Positions 28,673-35,840 of a stretch of 64,000 nucleotides of DNA are shown here, piece after piece. Each line of letters begins with the position of its first letter. The stretch's first letter is position 1. The notes under the pieces were generated by a model that saw only the letters and a program-made list of their open reading frames with translations, searched no databases and was not told where the DNA came from. Source of the stretch: Methylobacter sp. BlB1 (GTDB lineage: Bacteria; Pseudomonadota; Gammaproteobacteria; Methylococcales; Methylomonadaceae); contig NZ_JADMKV010000001.1 of the NCBI RefSeq assembly GCF_015476545.1, positions 186,001 to 250,000 on the forward strand, given 5' to 3'. Made by a program: the position numbers and the translations under genes.

Positions 28673-29526
28673 TGTTCGGTTCCTGCCTCAGTCAATACGT
28701 CATTCCAATCCTTGCCTGCTTGATCGGGGATCAGGTAGGAACCGCCCACGGCCAGCGCCGCAGCTCGCGCCTTAAGCTGGCCTGTGCCGGATTCGTCATT
28801 GTCGCCAGCTATAATAAGCTGATGATGTGGCAATAATGCCTTGATCGTCTTAGCCACTGGCTCAAGATTGCCAGCATCAAGCGCCACCACGACAAAAAGC
28901 CCGGTGTCTTCGTGCAGACTGGCCCCAGTGGCCCAGCCTTCGCAGATCAGCGCCTTCTGGTTGCCAACCGTTGAGCCTATTACGGAAAAACAGCCTTTCT
29001 TTCTGCCGCCTGGTAAAAACCGCTTGGTTCCATCTGGGTCGATGAATTGCAAATTCACCAATTGCCGCGCTTCGCCGTAAATAGGGATAACCAGCGCCTT
29101 GCTGTAAAGCCGGGCCTTGTGTGGCTGAATAGCCTTTTTAACCAGGTATTGATGTTCGCTTGGGTTGGTAATGGGCTTTGATCTCGCCCAGATCCGCCGC
29201 GCTGTCGCTGCCGCCCGTCTTTGGCGGTTTTGCTGCTCGATCTCGCGCTTTTGGCGTTTGGCGTCGATCTCAGCCCGGTCTTGTGCGGATAATTGAACTG
29301 GCTGGCCTTCCAGCTTCCATAAATGTTTTATGCCTGGCTGCGTCCAGATTCCGAAGGAACCAGCGGGATGGCCATCAGGATAAAGAATGGCCCAGCCGTT
29401 TTTAGTGCCGGGCTTGTCGCCGTCAATATGAAATCTGTGCTTTTTGCCGTCAGCAGGAACGATATACTGCGTATTAATGCCAGCATCAAGCATAGCGGTT
29501 TTAAACGCTTCTTCTACGTTTTTCAT
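28669..29526 (-). CDS. Toprim-domain primase
   Basis: 285 residues. The first 80 residues hold a DUF-type primase N-domain (HRFHIDGDKPGTKNGW, YPDGHPAGSFGIW), followed by a charged linker and a Toprim domain: ALICEGWATGASLHE has the catalytic Glu, VVALDAGNL and IIAGDNDESGTG the DxD acidic motif, and GKDWNDVL the end. It should synthesise primers for element replication. In P4 primase and helicase are one protein (alpha); here they are split into two coupled genes. Confidence 0.87.
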   Translation of the reverse strand: MKNVEEAFKTAMLDAGINTQYIVPADGKKHRFHIDGDKPGTKNGWAILYPDGHPAGSFGIWTQPGIKHLWKLEGQPVQLSAQDRAEIDAKRQKREIEQQNRQRRAAATARRIWARSKPITNPSEHQYLVKKAIQPHKARLYSKALVIPIYGEARQLVNLQFIDPDGTKRFLPGGRKKGCFSVIGSTVGNQKALICEGWATGASLHEDTGLFVVVALDAGNLEPVAKTIKALLPHHQLIIAGDNDESGTGQLKARAAALAVGGSYLIPDQAGKDWNDVLTEAGTEQ

Positions 29527-29549
29527 TGCATACTTCCTTGTCGGTAATG

Positions 29550-29597
29550 CAATACTCGTAATTTCGGTTATAATTACCGCGCTGAGGACGAGTATTG
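29550..29597. repeat. Inverted repeat upstream of the primase gene
   Basis: CAATACTCGT (29550-29559) and ACGAGTATTG (29588-29597) are perfect inverted copies. Inside them CGGTAAT-like and ATTACCG segments (29542, 29573) are also inverted. The set lies 24 bases before the primase start, where an operator or leader structure would be expected. Confidence 0.6.
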
Positions 29598-29637
29598 AAA
29601 AACCGACATATCAATTAAGTTGAGTGCCGGTTTTTTT
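29598..29637 (-). terminator. Terminator between the small-gene operon and the primase
   Basis: On the reverse strand ACCGGCA pairs with TGTCGGT (one G-U) and is followed by TTTT. The stem begins at the stop codon of the upstream gene (29636). Confidence 0.7.
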
Positions 29638-30178
29638 ATGCCTGTTGGTTTCTTACGGCTTTATGAAAATTCTTAACAGTAAGCCGTATATCGGCAATGT
29701 CCCGTACAACTGAATCGATAGCCCCGCAAATACTCTCACTGTCAGAAAGGCTATCATCAGCAAACTGATTGCACAGCAGATAAATGACACCCATGGCTTT
29801 TGTTATGGATCGCTCGATATTGGCAAATGCCCTATGGCCGTCCGGTGCATTCTTATGCTGATCTATTTCCCACACGGGCTTAAACGCATCAATGAAAGCT
29901 GCGATATCTTTGATATCCATTGAAACGGTGGCGAAAGAGTAATAGAGCGATTCATCATCCAAGCGGCTGCATGAACTAGCGGCGAACTGGCATTTCAACA
30001 GGCTCAATATGCTACAAACTTTTAGCGCCGTGTAATCGATGGTCTCGGTTACACACCAGAGATTGATGCCGCCTAATAACGGCGCCCAACGATGGCTAAA
30101 ATCCGGGGTTAAAGCGGCTTGGCTTAATGAGTCGGGGCTATGGTTTGGTTCGTTTTGATTGATTTCTAAAATTGGCAT
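29636..30178 (-). CDS. Unknown protein of the element (180 aa)
   Basis: 180 residues, helical and cytoplasmic, with several Cys residues in the middle (VCSILSLLKCQFAASSCSRL) and long helices afterwards. The layout resembles small regulatory or replication-associated proteins of satellites but I recognise no family. It is the last gene of the leftward small-gene operon and its stop overlaps the terminator. Confidence 0.6.
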   Translation of the reverse strand: MPILEINQNEPNHSPDSLSQAALTPDFSHRWAPLLGGINLWCVTETIDYTALKVCSILSLLKCQFAASSCSRLDDESLYYSFATVSMDIKDIAAFIDAFKPVWEIDQHKNAPDGHRAFANIERSITKAMGVIYLLCNQFADDSLSDSESICGAIDSVVRDIADIRLTVKNFHKAVRNQQA

Positions 30179-30191
30179 AGTGTAGCCCCAG

Positions 30192-30593
30192 TTATTTTGT
30201 TGATATTTCTTCTAATTGTTTGGCTTTTGGCCCTTGATTATTCAGGCTATCGCTAGAGGCTTCTTGAATAATGGCTTTGATTTGTTGTTCAATCTTAAAC
30301 AGGGCTTCATCATTCCAGCCTTGAACATGACGGCAATGAAGGATTTGATGAAAGAGCCTGAAAGCTTCAGCATCCAGCTTTATTAAATCGTACAGGCTAT
30401 GTTCAAAAGGTTGGTTTCTATAGGCGCTGATGAAAGCATCAGCAAGGTATTGGCCTGAATGGCCGCCTTGAGTGATGCGCTTAAGTAATAGCTCAGCTTC
30501 TAACGCTAAAGGCTGTATGCCTCGCCTCTGCTCTTGCTGCCTGATAAGTTCATCAAGTGAAATTTTGCGTGATTGGTTGATTTGAAAGCTCAT
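30192..30593 (-). CDS. Unknown protein of the element (133 aa)
   Basis: 133 residues, helical; contains LLKRITQGGHSGQYLADAFISAYRNQPF, a segment that suggests a globular helical domain. It overlaps the upstream 71-residue gene by four bases, a sign of coupling. No family recognised. Confidence 0.65.
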   Translation of the reverse strand: MSFQINQSRKISLDELIRQQEQRRGIQPLALEAELLLKRITQGGHSGQYLADAFISAYRNQPFEHSLYDLIKLDAEAFRLFHQILHCRHVQGWNDEALFKIEQQIKAIIQEASSDSLNNQGPKAKQLEEISTK

Positions 30594-30805
30594 TGCTCGC
30601 CCTCCATCGCCGCTATGGCCGCGTGCAGCTGCTTGGCCGCATCGAAGAGGGCTTGGGCATCCTCAACCATTGCTAGGGCGCTTTTCAGGTTGGGCTGTTC
30701 AAAGACAGTCAGCATTTTGAGCGAACCTTTTACCGCTCGATATCGCCTTTCAAGTAATTGGATGTGCTGCTTAGTGACTTGGCTGTTATTGCTGTATGAG
30801 TTCAT
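30590..30805 (-). CDS. Small helical protein of the element (71 aa)
   Basis: 71 residues, almost entirely helical (residues 10-70), with basic N-terminal half (LLERRYRAVKGSLKML). Overlaps the downstream gene by four bases. No family recognised; kept because of coupling and codon pattern. Confidence 0.55.
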   Translation of the reverse strand: MNSYSNNSQVTKQHIQLLERRYRAVKGSLKMLTVFEQPNLKSALAMVEDAQALFDAAKQLHAAIAAMEGEQ

Positions 30806-30814
30806 GCCGCACCC

Positions 30815-31306
30815 CTACCATACAAAACGTGAAAATTTAATGACTGTAGCGGGGACTTCGGTAACCAGAGCGGCTGCCTGAGCAAATGTTAAGTCCTGAC
30901 AGATTAATTGCCGGCCTTCGGTTGTGCGTTTAACCAGATTAAAAAGGGAATATTTGTATTGGCTTGATTTATTAGCCGGATTTTGGGCGTTACGCATAGC
31001 GGTGGCTCCTTTGAAGATGGATAAACCGCTGCCCTTTGGTCTCAATCGCTGGGCGGCGGACTGCATTGGGTTGAGACTACCGGCAAAGGATCCGGCCAAA
31101 CCTTGTTTAAGGGTTTGCCCAATGCAGCCCTCCATAACAGAATGCAAACGGCGCAATACCGTCTGTCTTTTTGATGGGCATAAAAAAACCACTGTAGAAA
31201 GTGGCCTGTTGTGGCCTTTGTGCGGGGTCTCAATCCCGACTTTCGTTTTTTGCGAAAGCAGGTGCAGCATAGCGGCATGCATAATATGTGTCAATAGCTG
31301 AATCAT
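30815..31306 (-). CDS. Ash-like leader protein of the satellite
   Basis: 163 residues. VGIETPHKGHNRPLSTVVFLCPS followed by LAGSFAGSLNP resembles the Ash family of P4-like elements, and the C-terminal part (YKYSLFNLVKRTTEGRQLICQDLTFAQA) resembles the tail of Icd-like proteins next to it in P4. In P4 this interval carries immunity and regulatory functions. It overlaps the AlpA-type gene by four bases. The match is from memory of short motifs, so confidence is moderate. Confidence 0.5.
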   Translation of the reverse strand: MIQLLTHIMHAAMLHLLSQKTKVGIETPHKGHNRPLSTVVFLCPSKRQTVLRRLHSVMEGCIGQTLKQGLAGSFAGSLNPMQSAAQRLRPKGSGLSIFKGATAMRNAQNPANKSSQYKYSLFNLVKRTTEGRQLICQDLTFAQAAALVTEVPATVIKFSRFVW

Positions 31307-31602
31307 TTAGCCCTGCTAATTTTCTCGGCTAAAGACAATATATCTTCAGTACGCCAGGCATTTTGCCTTTTGCCTAATCCAGTTTTGAAAGGCTTAGGAT
31401 AAATCCCTGCCTTAACACCTTTTAACCAAGATGTTCTGCACATCGGAAAAATAGGTGTTATCCCTTTTTTCTTCGTTGTTGGACAATTACAGATATGCCA
31501 GATGAAAAGATAGACAGGTAGGCGTTCTTGGCGCCGTAGCGTTGATTCGGATAGTTGCGGTTGTTTTGCGGTTTGCTCTATTTGTTCTTGTTGTTCTTGC
31601 AT
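31303..31602 (-). CDS. AlpA-family excisionase-like transcriptional regulator
   Basis: 99 residues. The C-terminal part (CRTSWLKGVKAGIYPKPFKTG then AWRTEDILSLAEKI) is the winged-helix MerR-like fold of AlpA, which controls integrase or excision genes in many satellites and islands. The N-terminal 45 residues are Gln-rich and longer than typical. It heads the leftward small-gene operon; the 158 bases before it are free of genes. Confidence 0.8.
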   Translation of the reverse strand: MQEQQEQIEQTAKQPQLSESTLRRQERLPVYLFIWHICNCPTTKKKGITPIFPMCRTSWLKGVKAGIYPKPFKTGLGKRQNAWRTEDILSLAEKISRAK

Positions 31603-31760
31603 TTCTGTACATCCAAGTAGTTAAAAAAAACTGTTGGCGTACTTTATGCAGGAAAAATAGTTATGTGCAGGTGGAACAGTTCTAGGTGTTTACGGATTTA
31701 AGAATGGGTACGTTCTATGTAAGCCGCATGGAATCAGGCTTTAAGGGGTGGGTAGGTTTT

Positions 31761-32531
31761 TTAATCAGAAGAAGGAGCGCCGCCGTTTTTATCTGGGTTC
31801 ACTAGAGTAGCAATGCGTTTTTTAGCTTCTGATGACAAGCTCTTATGATAGGTTTCCAACCATTTTTCTATTAAATGTTTCCGGCTTCCTCGTTTTGGTT
31901 TTTCTGGAGTACATTCAAGAACTTCAGTCCAAGCTCGAATTGCAATATTCAATTCTTCACTAAACATCGGGTGTTTAGGGTCAAGATATGCTGGATGACT
32001 ATCAGATAAAGCAGCGTCTATATATTTTGTTTTAACTAATCTATCAGTATTGGCTGTGGTTTCTGTATTGGTTGAATCGCCTAATTCCAATCGGTCCACA
32101 TGGTCTAGCTCGGGATGCAGTATATAATGAAGTTTATCTTTAATATCAGGCTCGGAATTTTTATATTTTTTAATTTTAAAATAATACCTTCCGTTTCCCT
32201 CTATTTCCGGATCTGGTGGTCTTACTGCACCATAAATCTTAATGTCAGCTGGCAAAGGCCATAGCGTATCAACAAAGCCGAGGTTAAATTCATCAAATTT
32301 TTGATTCAGCTCCTTATGTCTCTGCTTTTTTTCTGTATACCGCTTTTCATCGTCCTCACTTAACATAAAAGTGCCAACGACTTCATTGTATGGGTATATG
32401 CGCCACCATCTACGGTTATAACTGTCATATTCTATATAACAGACAAGATCGCTATGGGGATAGTCTTGGCCTTGGTTATTTTTAATAAACCACTCACCAT
32501 GCCCATTAAAAAACACCGGGATCATAAACAC
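31761..32531 (-). CDS. Unknown protein of integrative elements (256 aa)
   Basis: 256 residues, cytoplasmic. The N-terminus is rich in Trp/Tyr (RRWWRIYPYNEVVGTFMLS). The C-terminal 75 residues (HPMFSEELNIAIRAWTEVL, KHLIEKWLETYH, RIATLVNPDKNGGAP) form a helical module that I have seen only on uncharacterised proteins of genomic islands. It is divergent from the Ogr/Delta gene. No function can be assigned. Confidence 0.7.
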   Translation of the reverse strand: MFMIPVFFNGHGEWFIKNNQGQDYPHSDLVCYIEYDSYNRRWWRIYPYNEVVGTFMLSEDDEKRYTEKKQRHKELNQKFDEFNLGFVDTLWPLPADIKIYGAVRPPDPEIEGNGRYYFKIKKYKNSEPDIKDKLHYILHPELDHVDRLELGDSTNTETTANTDRLVKTKYIDAALSDSHPAYLDPKHPMFSEELNIAIRAWTEVLECTPEKPKRGSRKHLIEKWLETYHKSLSSEAKKRIATLVNPDKNGGAPSSD

Positions 32532-32701
32532 TCCGTCAAAGTGAAAGCCGTCAAGAAAGGAAAACCGGAAGCAGGTCGACGAAACCCGCTTGTTGCCCCG
32601 TCGGGCTATCCGGTCAAGACTGATTATAATAGATGAGTTTTAGCTGGGCCATTCCTAAAGGCTTATCTGATAAATAATTAAAAATATGAGGAGTTTTTGA
32701 T

Positions 32702-32968
32702 ATGAAAGTCGTCTGCCCGTTCTGTTTTCACAAAGCGTTGATTACCTCGCGCAATATTCTCAACGATGATAAAACCATATCCGATTTATATTGCAGTTGC
32801 ACCAATACCAAGGACTGCGCGGCAACTTTTGTTTATACACTCGCTTATAAACACGTTCTCAATCATCCTGTCCGTACTACGGCAGAAATGGCGTTTAATT
32901 TAGTCAATACTCTGACCAAGGAAGAAAAAGCATCTCTCCGGCGCGATTTATTGCCTGATCCGGCTTAG
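32702..32968 (+). CDS. Ogr/Delta-type zinc-finger late activator
   Basis: 88 residues. MKVVCPFCFHKALITSR, then YCSCTNTKDCAATFVYTLAYKHVLNHP, is the Cys4 zinc finger and following helix of the Ogr/Delta family. In P2 (Ogr) and P4 (Delta) these proteins activate late promoters of the helper phage. GAGGAG lies eight bases upstream. It is the only rightward gene of the element, as expected for separately controlled late function. Its presence points to a P2-like helper phage. Confidence 0.88.
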   Translation: MKVVCPFCFHKALITSRNILNDDKTISDLYCSCTNTKDCAATFVYTLAYKHVLNHPVRTTAEMAFNLVNTLTKEEKASLRRDLLPDPA

Positions 32969-32978
32969 CATCGATCAG

Positions 32979-33227
32979 CAATGCCAGGCTGAGCGTTCAT
33001 GACAGATGATGCCGGGCTTGATGCTGATCCGGCATAACCGCCGCTGATCCGTCATTGCCGGCGCTCCTGCTCGCCCATTGGCCGCGACCTGATACCGGCC
33101 TATGCTTCAAACTGCCCAGCCTGGTGCCGGCTTCCTTGCCTGGATCCCGGTTCGGCCTTGATGTCGGCCTTCCGGCTCGATGTCCGCCCGAGCCGGCGAT
33201 CGGCCACCAATGCCAGGCTGAGCGTTC
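32979..33227. repeat. GC-rich block bounded by a 20-bp direct repeat
   Basis: CAATGCCAGGCTGAGCGTTC occurs at 32979-32998 and 33208-33227. The 209 bases between are GC-rich and contain many GATCCGGC/GCCGGC-like short repeats, unlike the AT-rich element around. A 69-codon open frame across it is of low complexity and probably not a gene. A packaging (cos) or replication site is possible. Confidence 0.55.
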
Positions 33228-33318
33228 GCTGCTTTGCTACCAAAAAATTTATCTATTCTATTGAAAGAACATTTAACAGCCGTATTGCCATCAAGATAAA
33301 AACGCCAAATAGAGGTAG

Positions 33319-33420
33319 TTAAGCGCTTAAAGTTAGGCGGTTACGGCGGATGAGTTTTTAACCGCCTTGCCTTTATTCTTTATGTGGTAATGACTCTGGC
33401 GTTTAAGGCGGTTACGGCGG
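33319..33420. repeat. Second iteron-like cluster (crr-like)
   Basis: GGCGGTTACGGCGG occurs at 33336-33349 and 33407-33420, 71 bases apart, with an inverted half-site ACCGCC at 33361. A 12-bp palindrome TTAAGCGCTTAA lies at 33319-33330. The same 14-mer occurs inverted at 26957, next to the ATPase gene. Confidence 0.72.
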
Positions 33421-33579
33421 ATTTATATAAAAGATTTCTAAAACCATAATTAATATCTTAATTAACAATGCCCAGGTTGGATCATGCTTATATGGCGTAT
33501 GGCGTTGATTTACTGATACCGTCAAGCTCTATGCCCGGTTTAAGCCATACTGTTATGCTGGCGGTTCTTAAATGGTGCG

Positions 33580-34893
33580 TTAACCTTGTTTTCTGATTGG
33601 TATAACTTCGGCGTTATCTGGCTCATTGCGGATTATTTGCGTCAAGCGCCGGTTCCATATTTCCAGTGCTTGCCGCTTTTCTTTCAGATAGTCGTAGCGG
33701 TCGTAATGCTTAGAAGATACGTCATTAAGCGCATGGTTCTGAATTCGATCCCTTATATCCTTGCTGATCCCTGCCTTTCCTGTCAGTGTTTTAAATGTGG
33801 TTCTTAGATCCCGTGGTGTAAATTTGGAGATACCTGATGATTTACATAGGCGCGTTATGGCTTGGCTAAACCCGTCTGTGCGTAAAGGCTCATTTCCACT
33901 CTGCGCTGGGAAGAGATAAGTCATATGCAGTTTCGGATTGTTGCTGATAACTTCGAAAGCAATGTCATTGAGCGGGATTACCCAGAAATTGCCATTCTTG
34001 CTTCTGGCTGGCGGAATGGTAATAAGGCGCTCTTGCCAATCTATTTCATTCCATTGTAGCCCTGATATAGCTTCAAGGCGTGTACCCAATGCCAGCATTA
34101 GCCTGAATATGTTGGCGCGGTGTATTGACATTGAGCTTGACTCCAACGCCTGCCAGAAATTACGTACTTCATCTTCTGATAAAAAGCGGTCTGCTGGCGG
34201 TTCTTTTTTTAGCGGTTTGCGTACTGAGTAAACTGGATTGCTTTCAATGAAAAATTGAACGCCATGAGTAATGGTTTCTGGGGTGTCATCAAACTCAATA
34301 CCAAATTTGAACATAGATGATAAAAAGGCGCGTACCCGGTTTGCCATAAATAAAGATCCGCGCTCAGTTATTGGGTGCAAGGTTTCAATAATGTCAGTCT
34401 TGGTGATTTCATTGGCCTTTCTGGTTGTGTCCAGATTGCGTAGATTCAGATCAAACGCTTGTTTAACATTCCTATAATAGTGCTCGCTTTTATTGGCCTG
34501 TAAATGATCTAGGAATATGTCTATCAATTGTTGCAAACTGCCTTGCAGTTTCCTTTTACGCTCCTCAGTCTCTTGTCTTTGGCGCTCGCGTTCTTCGGCT
34601 AAGGCTTGTTGGCGCTGCTGTTCTTTGATGTCGATGCCGGCTTGGTATTCCTTTGATAGATCCCGGTAGCAATTCCTGATTTCCTTCAGGCTCATTGCGC
34701 CTTTTCCATATCGCCCGATTTTTTTTAGCTTTTCCTTACCATCAATGTAGTAAATAAAATAGGCATCAATCACGGCCGATGGCAACATCTTGAACGCTAG
34801 TGTTCCATCCTTCTTATGTAGCTGCTTTTCCCGAACGATGTAGGGTTTATTTTTCGGTTTAAGTGCGTCAAGTTCTATCGTCGTGATTGCCAT
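33580..34893 (-). CDS. int: Tyrosine-recombinase integrase of the element
   Basis: 437 residues. The N-terminal DUF4102-like arm-binding domain (residues 1-100) is followed by a coiled charged linker, a core-binding domain and the catalytic domain: GTRLEAISGLQW (first Arg), FTPRDLRTTFKTL (second Arg; the usual His is replaced by Arg) and KHYDRYDYL (nucleophile Tyr). It integrates and excises the element at the tRNA-Thr site. The start lies 217 bases from attR. It is the P4/CP4 type of integrase. Confidence 0.93.
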   Translation of the reverse strand: MAITTIELDALKPKNKPYIVREKQLHKKDGTLAFKMLPSAVIDAYFIYYIDGKEKLKKIGRYGKGAMSLKEIRNCYRDLSKEYQAGIDIKEQQRQQALAEERERQRQETEERKRKLQGSLQQLIDIFLDHLQANKSEHYYRNVKQAFDLNLRNLDTTRKANEITKTDIIETLHPITERGSLFMANRVRAFLSSMFKFGIEFDDTPETITHGVQFFIESNPVYSVRKPLKKEPPADRFLSEDEVRNFWQALESSSMSIHRANIFRLMLALGTRLEAISGLQWNEIDWQERLITIPPARSKNGNFWVIPLNDIAFEVISNNPKLHMTYLFPAQSGNEPLRTDGFSQAITRLCKSSGISKFTPRDLRTTFKTLTGKAGISKDIRDRIQNHALNDVSSKHYDRYDYLKEKRQALEIWNRRLTQIIRNEPDNAEVIPIRKQG

Positions 34894-34948
34894 AAATTAC
34901 CCTCAAATTGCGACCTACTGATTATTTGGTGACCAGAAAATTAGTATT

Positions 34949-34970
34949 TGGTCTGGGTAATGGTCTTGGT
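34949..34970 (+). promoter_or_regulatory. Putative integrase arm-type sites, right end
   Basis: TGGTCTGGGT (34949-34958) and TGGTCTTGGT (34961-34970) are direct decamers 12 bases apart, matching the pair inside the left end. They lie between the integrase start and attR. Binding is inferred. Confidence 0.5.
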
Positions 34971-35109
34971 TTCGGGCGCGACTGTCAACGAATTTTAATG
35001 AACATCAGCGAACAATCAGGAAACAATAAAAATTGCAAGTTATTGATAATTAATGATGCTGAATTTTTCGGCGAACTTCGTTGCACACCAAAATACAACA
35101 AATTGAATC

Positions 35110-35155
35110 ATTCGTAATCAGTAGGTCGCGGGTTCGAATCCCGCCATTGGCTCCA
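35110..35155 (+). repeat. attR: displaced 3' end of tRNA-Thr
   Basis: The 46 bases match 20515-20560 with one difference (C at 35119). No 5' half precedes it, so it is the tRNA remnant left at the far end of the element, not a working tRNA. Confidence 0.92.
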
Positions 35156-35840
35156 TACTTCATGCGGTCTTTAAGTACACACTCAACAGGGACGCATTAG
35201 CCCCACCTCAAGTAAAAATCTCAAGTTTAGATCTCAAGTCATGGTCCAAGGGACATGACTACGCAAAATGTCCCTTGATGATCTGCACTTAACAGGGCAA
35301 CACCAAGGTATAGTCATTTCTGGTGTATGACTTAGAGAAGGATGCGGTATAACTTGTTGGTAAAAAGATCTCCGCAGATCCACCAGCATGAGGAAAACAC
35401 CACCATGACTCATATAATGTCATTAACCTGAGCAAGCCAGAACAGAATGATTTTTGCTATCCTTTAGATACTTGATGCACTGCTATGCCAAGTAAGCAAG
35501 ATGGCATACTTTCAACGGCAGGGTCGAAGCGATGAATAAGAAATTCAAGACGAAATACTGTCAAATGCTTTCATTATGGTGGAGTCGAAGTACACAAACA
35601 GCATCCAGGCGCCTACTTGATGAATTACAGCTTCAATCCTAAGGTACGTGCCATCAGCCATGTCTCATTTCTATTTGTCTGGCATAAAAAATTGCCCGCT
35701 ATTTTTGCTACTCTTGGCAATTTAATCATGGGAGCTAGACAACTTCGGATGTTTATTAAGTGCATTTTCTGTTTCGTTGCGTCTTAAACTTATGTCATTC
35801 TTGTTTCCTCTAATGTCGTTATCGATATTTAATCACCTCT
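35156..35840. other. Gene-poor region right of the element
   Basis: 685 bases with no credible gene. CAAGGGACAT (35247-35256) and ATGTCCCTTG (35268-35277) form a perfect 10-bp hairpin with an 11-base loop. A 36-codon frame from ATG 35532 has no support. The region looks like decayed sequence. Confidence 0.5.

Larger units (their letters stand above)
20515..35155. mobile_element. P4-like integrative element (phage satellite-type) in tRNA-Thr
   Basis: About 14.6 kb bounded by attL and attR. Most genes run leftward. From the right end: tyrosine integrase, repeats, Ogr/Delta-type zinc finger (the one rightward gene), a 256-residue unknown, AlpA regulator, Ash-like leader, small unknowns, Toprim primase, P-loop ATPase, unknowns, a truncated P2-type integrase half and a four-gene accessory cassette. 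No capsid, terminase or conjugation gene is seen. An Ogr/Delta homologue plus primase, AlpA and an integrase in a tRNA resembles P4-type satellites. An integrative element of another kind that has lost functions is possible. Confidence 0.85.

Noticed and set aside
29581-29603. CTGAGGA...GAAA pattern that recalls a hammerhead ribozyme core
   Set aside because: Stem II would be closed by a mismatch and stems I and III cannot be formed convincingly; the bases are better explained by the inverted repeat and terminator.
32454-32636. Forward frame of 60 codons opposite the start of the 256-residue gene
   Set aside because: Its first part is antisense to a better-supported gene and there is no ribosome binding site; the basic C-terminal part is not enough evidence.
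33055-33264. 69-codon forward frame in the GC-rich block
   Set aside because: Low-complexity Pro/Leu composition produced by GC-rich repeats; no start signal.
34908-35117. 69-codon frame running into attR
   Set aside because: Covers the putative arm sites and att repeat and has no protein features.
35247-35277. Perfect 10-bp hairpin right of the element
   Set aside because: No T-run, no neighbouring gene end and no repeat elsewhere in the window; noted as a structure only.
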